Shown here piece after piece: positions 60,987 through 64,000 of a stretch of DNA of 64,000 nt. The position numbers and the translations under genes are program-made. Within the stretch, counting starts at the first letter, position 1. Each line of letters opens with the position of its first letter. The notes below the pieces were generated by a model. That model did not search any database. It worked only from the letters and a program-made list of their open reading frames with translations, and was not told where the DNA came from. Source of the DNA: Rosellinia necatrix (lineage: Eukaryota > Ascomycota > Sordariomycetes > Xylariales > Xylariaceae); NCBI GenBank assembly GCA_021209875.1, contig JAGYVD010000003.1, positions 2,294,001 to 2,358,000 of the forward strand, read 5' to 3'.

Positions 60987-62591
60987 ATGGCTGCGGGAAA
61001 CGCGCGTATCGTGAGGTACATCGTGTTCGCCGCCTTCGTAAGCAACCACTACCGATTATTCAAGGTGGCTCTTCCCCTTACTGACGGCTTTGGCCATGCC
61101 TAGTTCCTCGGTGTTCTTTACACCGTTTCTAATAACCAGGGCTATCGCCTCCAAACCGACTCATTCAACGTCGGCAAAACACAGCCCTGGTCCAAACCCC
61201 ACGACAATGAACAGCCCATAGCCAATGATGGCAGCGGGTCAAATGGAGCGACCTCGCCAGGAAAGTTGGACACGGGCGCCAAGCCAGACGGATCGGCAGA
61301 CGGGGTAAAAACCAATGTGGACGGTGTTGGGAAATCCGGCTCAGTTGTACCAGGCGGCAGCATCAGCAACAGCGAAACCGACTCCACGACAGGATCGACG
61401 AGGCCCCCGCCCGGCACCCCGAAGCAACAGACGGATATCGGAGAGGCTGCCATGGCCCTGACTCCGAACGATCACGGCTGGAATGATATGCTCGGCACAG
61501 CACCCGGTCCTCGTATGAACGCCACCTTTGTCACTCTAGCACGGAACAGCGATGTGTGGGACATTGCTCGATCCATCCGCCAAGTCGAAGATCGGTTCAA
61601 TCGTCGATATAACTACGACTGGGTCTTCTTGAACGACAAGCCTTTCGATGAGACCTTCAAGAAGGTGACCACCTCTCTTGTCTCGGGCAAGACGCACTAC
61701 GGTCAAATCCCTTACGAGCATTGGTCTTTCCCCCCGCATATCGACCAGGACAAGGCGAAGAAAGTCCGCGAGGATATGGCCCAGCGCCAGATTATCTACG
61801 GCGACTCCATCAGCTACCGCCATATGTGTCGATTCGAATCCGGCTTCTTTTTCCGCCAGGAGTTGATGATGAAGTATGAGTGGTACTGGCGCGTAGAACC
61901 AAGCATCGAGCTATTCTGCGATATCCACTACGATCCATTTCGCTACATGGCTGAACATAAGAAAAAGTACAGCTTCGTTTTGAGTTTGTATGAATATATT
62001 GACACGATCCCCACACTGTGGGATAGTGTGAAGAAGTTTGTAAAGAACCACCCCGAACACATCGCGGATGGCAATTCGATGGGATTCCTCAGCGACGACG
62101 GCGGTGATACCTACAATAAATGCCATTTCGTATGTAGCGTCTTGTCTATATTCATTTTGTTGGAAGCTAATCTTGCACTAGTGGTCCAACTTCGAAGTGG
62201 GCAGTCTCGACTGGCTGCGGTCGAAGCCGTATCTTGACTTCTTCGAGTCTCTTGATATGGATGGGGGTTTCTTCTATGAGCGCTGGGGAGACGCGCCGGT
62301 TCATTCTATCGCTGCCAGCTTACTTCTCAAAAAGGAAGAAATTCACTTTTTCAATGATATCGCATATTTCCACGTCCCTTTCACTCACTGCCCAGTGGGC
62401 GAACAAACAAGAATCGACCTCCGTTGCCACTGCGATCCCGAAAAGAACTTTGATTGGGAACCATATTCCTGTAAGTCATCGATGGTTGTAGCCTTGCTCT
62501 CGCGAGATTCTGACAAATACTTTGCAACTCAGGCACGGAAAGATTTTACAATGTCAACAACCTGGACAAACCGCAAAGCGAGAAGGAATAG
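60987..62591 (+). CDS. GT15 alpha-1,2-mannosyltransferase (KTR/KRE2/MNT family)
   Basis: Four exons: 60987-61037, 61104-62129, 62182-62470 and 62533-62591, coding for 474 residues. A signal anchor (about 10-28, [15 protein letters not shown]) spans intron 1, then a Gly/Ser/Thr-rich stem to about 130. The GT15 domain begins [12 protein letters not shown] and includes [14 protein letters not shown] with E282 at the position discussed as catalytic in yeast Kre2, [28 protein letters not shown] and [16 protein letters not shown]. Type II Golgi membrane enzymes of this family extend O- and N-linked mannan with alpha-1,2-mannose. It acts downstream of PMT2 in O-mannosylation. Introns are canonical. 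Confidence 0.95.
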
Positions 62592-62954
62592 GTGGCTAAA
62601 CAAAATCAAATTACGATATAGCATGTACAATAAAGGGGCAGCCTGCCATTTTCCTGTTGGCTGATTATTACAAGCATTGCAACGGCTCGGGGATGGGCTC
62701 TCAAGCCTGGTTGGGGTGACTGGCTGGCGTCTCGGAATTCGTCTGGAGACAAATCTCGTGTTTGTTCGTTCTTCATGTGTAAATACAAAATTCGTTCCGT
62801 GACCACGACATTTCAAATGGTAAAGGCCGATTGTCTACGGCATACAAATGTTATACATATACAGGTAGGTGTTAGTCCGGGCCGTAAAGTATCCTTGTCC
62901 CCCCTGCTTCGGTTTTTGGCTTCAAATAGCGCCGTCGGTGGTACAATTGCACGT
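62592..62954. other. Convergent spacer
   Basis: 3' flanks of GT15 (+) and uS12m (-). No feature supported. Confidence 0.6.
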
Positions 62955-63698
62955 TTACCCACCAACCGATGCCTTCTTCGGTTTCTTCGTGCCATACTTG
63001 CTTCGACTTGACATGCGAGTCGAGACACCGGCCTGAGCAACCACGTTAGTATACGTGTTAGAACCAGCATATAGGCACATTTCAACTTGATCTAGAAAGG
63101 GGCGGGAAAGAAAACAAAACCTAGAAAAAAAAAAGCATTTTAAATGTTCAGAGTGCCAGACAACAGGTCAAGGGAGTTTAGACACAACAGCCCTATTTTC
63201 TACTCGCCTGCACAGTCAAAATTAAACTGCCGGGATATCCAAAACCCCAGATCGAACAAGACTCAAGGAGTGGACAAAGCGCAAGAGACGGAAAGCGGGA
63301 GGGAAAGGGGGGGGGGTAGTGCAGGCAAGCAGCAGCAGGCAGCAGGCAGCAGGCAGCAAGCGACACGGAAACAAACTGACCAGATCCAAGGCGCCGCGGA
63401 CGAGATGGTACCGCACACCGGGGCAGTCCTGGCTGCGGCCGCCGCGGACGAGGACGACGGAGTGCTGCTGGATGTTGTGGCCCTCGCCGGGGATGTAGGC
63501 GGTGATCATGCGGCCGGAGGAGAGGCGGACACGGGCGGTCTTGCGCTCGCCCGAGTTGGGCTTCTTGGGGCGCGTGATGCCGACCTTGAGGCAGACACCC
63601 TTCTGCTGCGGGCACAGCGTGTCGGACAGCGCGGGGGACACGGCGTGGCGGGCGCGCTGCGGCTTGCGGCAGCCCTGTTGAGGACCAGGTTCATCAGT

Positions 63699-63730
<32 letters not shown>

Positions 63731-63976
63731 GTTCTTTCCTCTCTCTCTCTCTCTCTCGTGGACTTGCTCGGCTATCAGGGAAAGAAAGGGGGATCTTGGG
63801 AATTATCTACGCACTCGGAGGACTTGGTTTAACGTTGCGTTGGGTGCCGGTGTCGTCGAGAAGGCGCGGGATGCAAGCCGTGATGACAGCATCGCCGCCG
63901 CTGGTGTCGTCGGTATGAACATCGCCGTGCGCCCGACCAAGGACGGCCACAGCGATCGTAATATGGGCGCGGCCAT
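62955..63976 (-). CDS. mrps12: Mitochondrial ribosomal protein uS12m
   Basis: Three exons: 63976-63815, 63674-63381 and 63032-62955, coding for 177 residues. Exon 1 codes an Arg/Ala/Ser-rich mitochondrial presequence ([13 protein letters not shown]...RLASRAF). Exon 2 is the S12 core: [45 protein letters not shown] and [17 protein letters not shown]. Exon 3 ends [12 protein letters not shown]12 lines the decoding centre of the mitochondrial small subunit. Intron 1 carries CT and T tracts on the plus strand (63703-63760) and intron 2 (348 bp) has CAGGCAG repeats. The whole gene fits just inside the window. Confidence 0.96.
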
Positions 63977-64000
63977 GGCGAGCTCGTCTCCGTGGTAGTG
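63977..64000. other. Window end, leader of uS12m
   Basis: Upstream sequence of the uS12m start; the promoter continues beyond the window. Confidence 0.5.

Noticed and set aside
1..64000. tRNA and 5S rRNA genes
   Set aside because: Scanned by eye for GTTCGANTC-type B boxes with a matching A box; candidates such as 17220 and 46040 could not be folded into a cloverleaf. A tRNAscan run would settle this.

Overview
This window is nuclear DNA of a filamentous ascomycete (Pezizomycotina). A Sordariomycete, possibly of the Xylariales, is my best guess. The reasons are short introns of about 50-350 bp with GTRAGT donors, CTRAC-like branch sites and YAG acceptors; small multi-exon genes on both strands; and a gene set of PMT2, GT15, PAT1, EAF6 and RPC5 together with fungal GH7, AA9 and GH18 enzymes. 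I saw no bacterial, plasmid or viral signature.

Layout. 1-21 kb is mostly housekeeping: a CUE/CCCH/Smr RNA-binding protein (-), an F-box/JmjC protein (-), translation factor eIF4A (+), an orphan coiled-coil gene (+) next to an AT-rich decayed segment, a 103-residue membrane protein (+) convergent with a dipeptidyl-peptidase V-like S9 peptidase (-), the NuA4/HBO1-type subunit EAF6 (-) and an SRRM1-like PWI/SR splicing factor (-). 21-28 kb holds an isochorismatase-fold protein (-), a conserved short hypothetical (-), an FAH-family acylpyruvase (+) and a secreted GH18 chitinase (-). 28-37 kb is gene-poor, with an intronless 2EXR protein (+), a small Cys/His-rich protein (-) and an AA9 lytic polysaccharide monooxygenase gene (-) carrying an in-frame TGA. 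37-46 kb has prenylcysteine oxidase (+), protein O-mannosyltransferase PMT2 (-) and a GH7 endoglucanase with CBM1 (-). 45.5-50.2 kb is a long AT-richer stretch with decayed sequence, including a short piece that reads like the membrane part of a CorA-type protein. 50-64 kb carries a GH18 chitinase with CBM1 (+), Pol III subunit RPC5 (+), decapping factor PAT1 (-), a GT15 mannosyltransferase (+) and mitochondrial ribosomal protein uS12m (-).

How the genes fit together. There is no obvious operon-like or biosynthetic cluster. Two themes recur. Secretory glycosylation (PMT2 and GT15) supports secreted, linker-rich glycoproteins, and four such enzymes for chitin and cellulose (two GH18, AA9, GH7) lie between 25.6 and 51.7 kb, separated by long gene-poor spacers. 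The other genes serve RNA biology (CCCH/Smr, eIF4A, SRRM1-like, RPC5, PAT1, uS12m). Intergenic DNA is peppered with a 10-bp palindrome, TACCTAGGTA, with at least 14 exact copies found by eye and none in a coding exon.

All exon coordinates come from reading splice sites by eye and checking that the frame is kept across junctions. Start codons and untranslated regions are less certain than internal exons.
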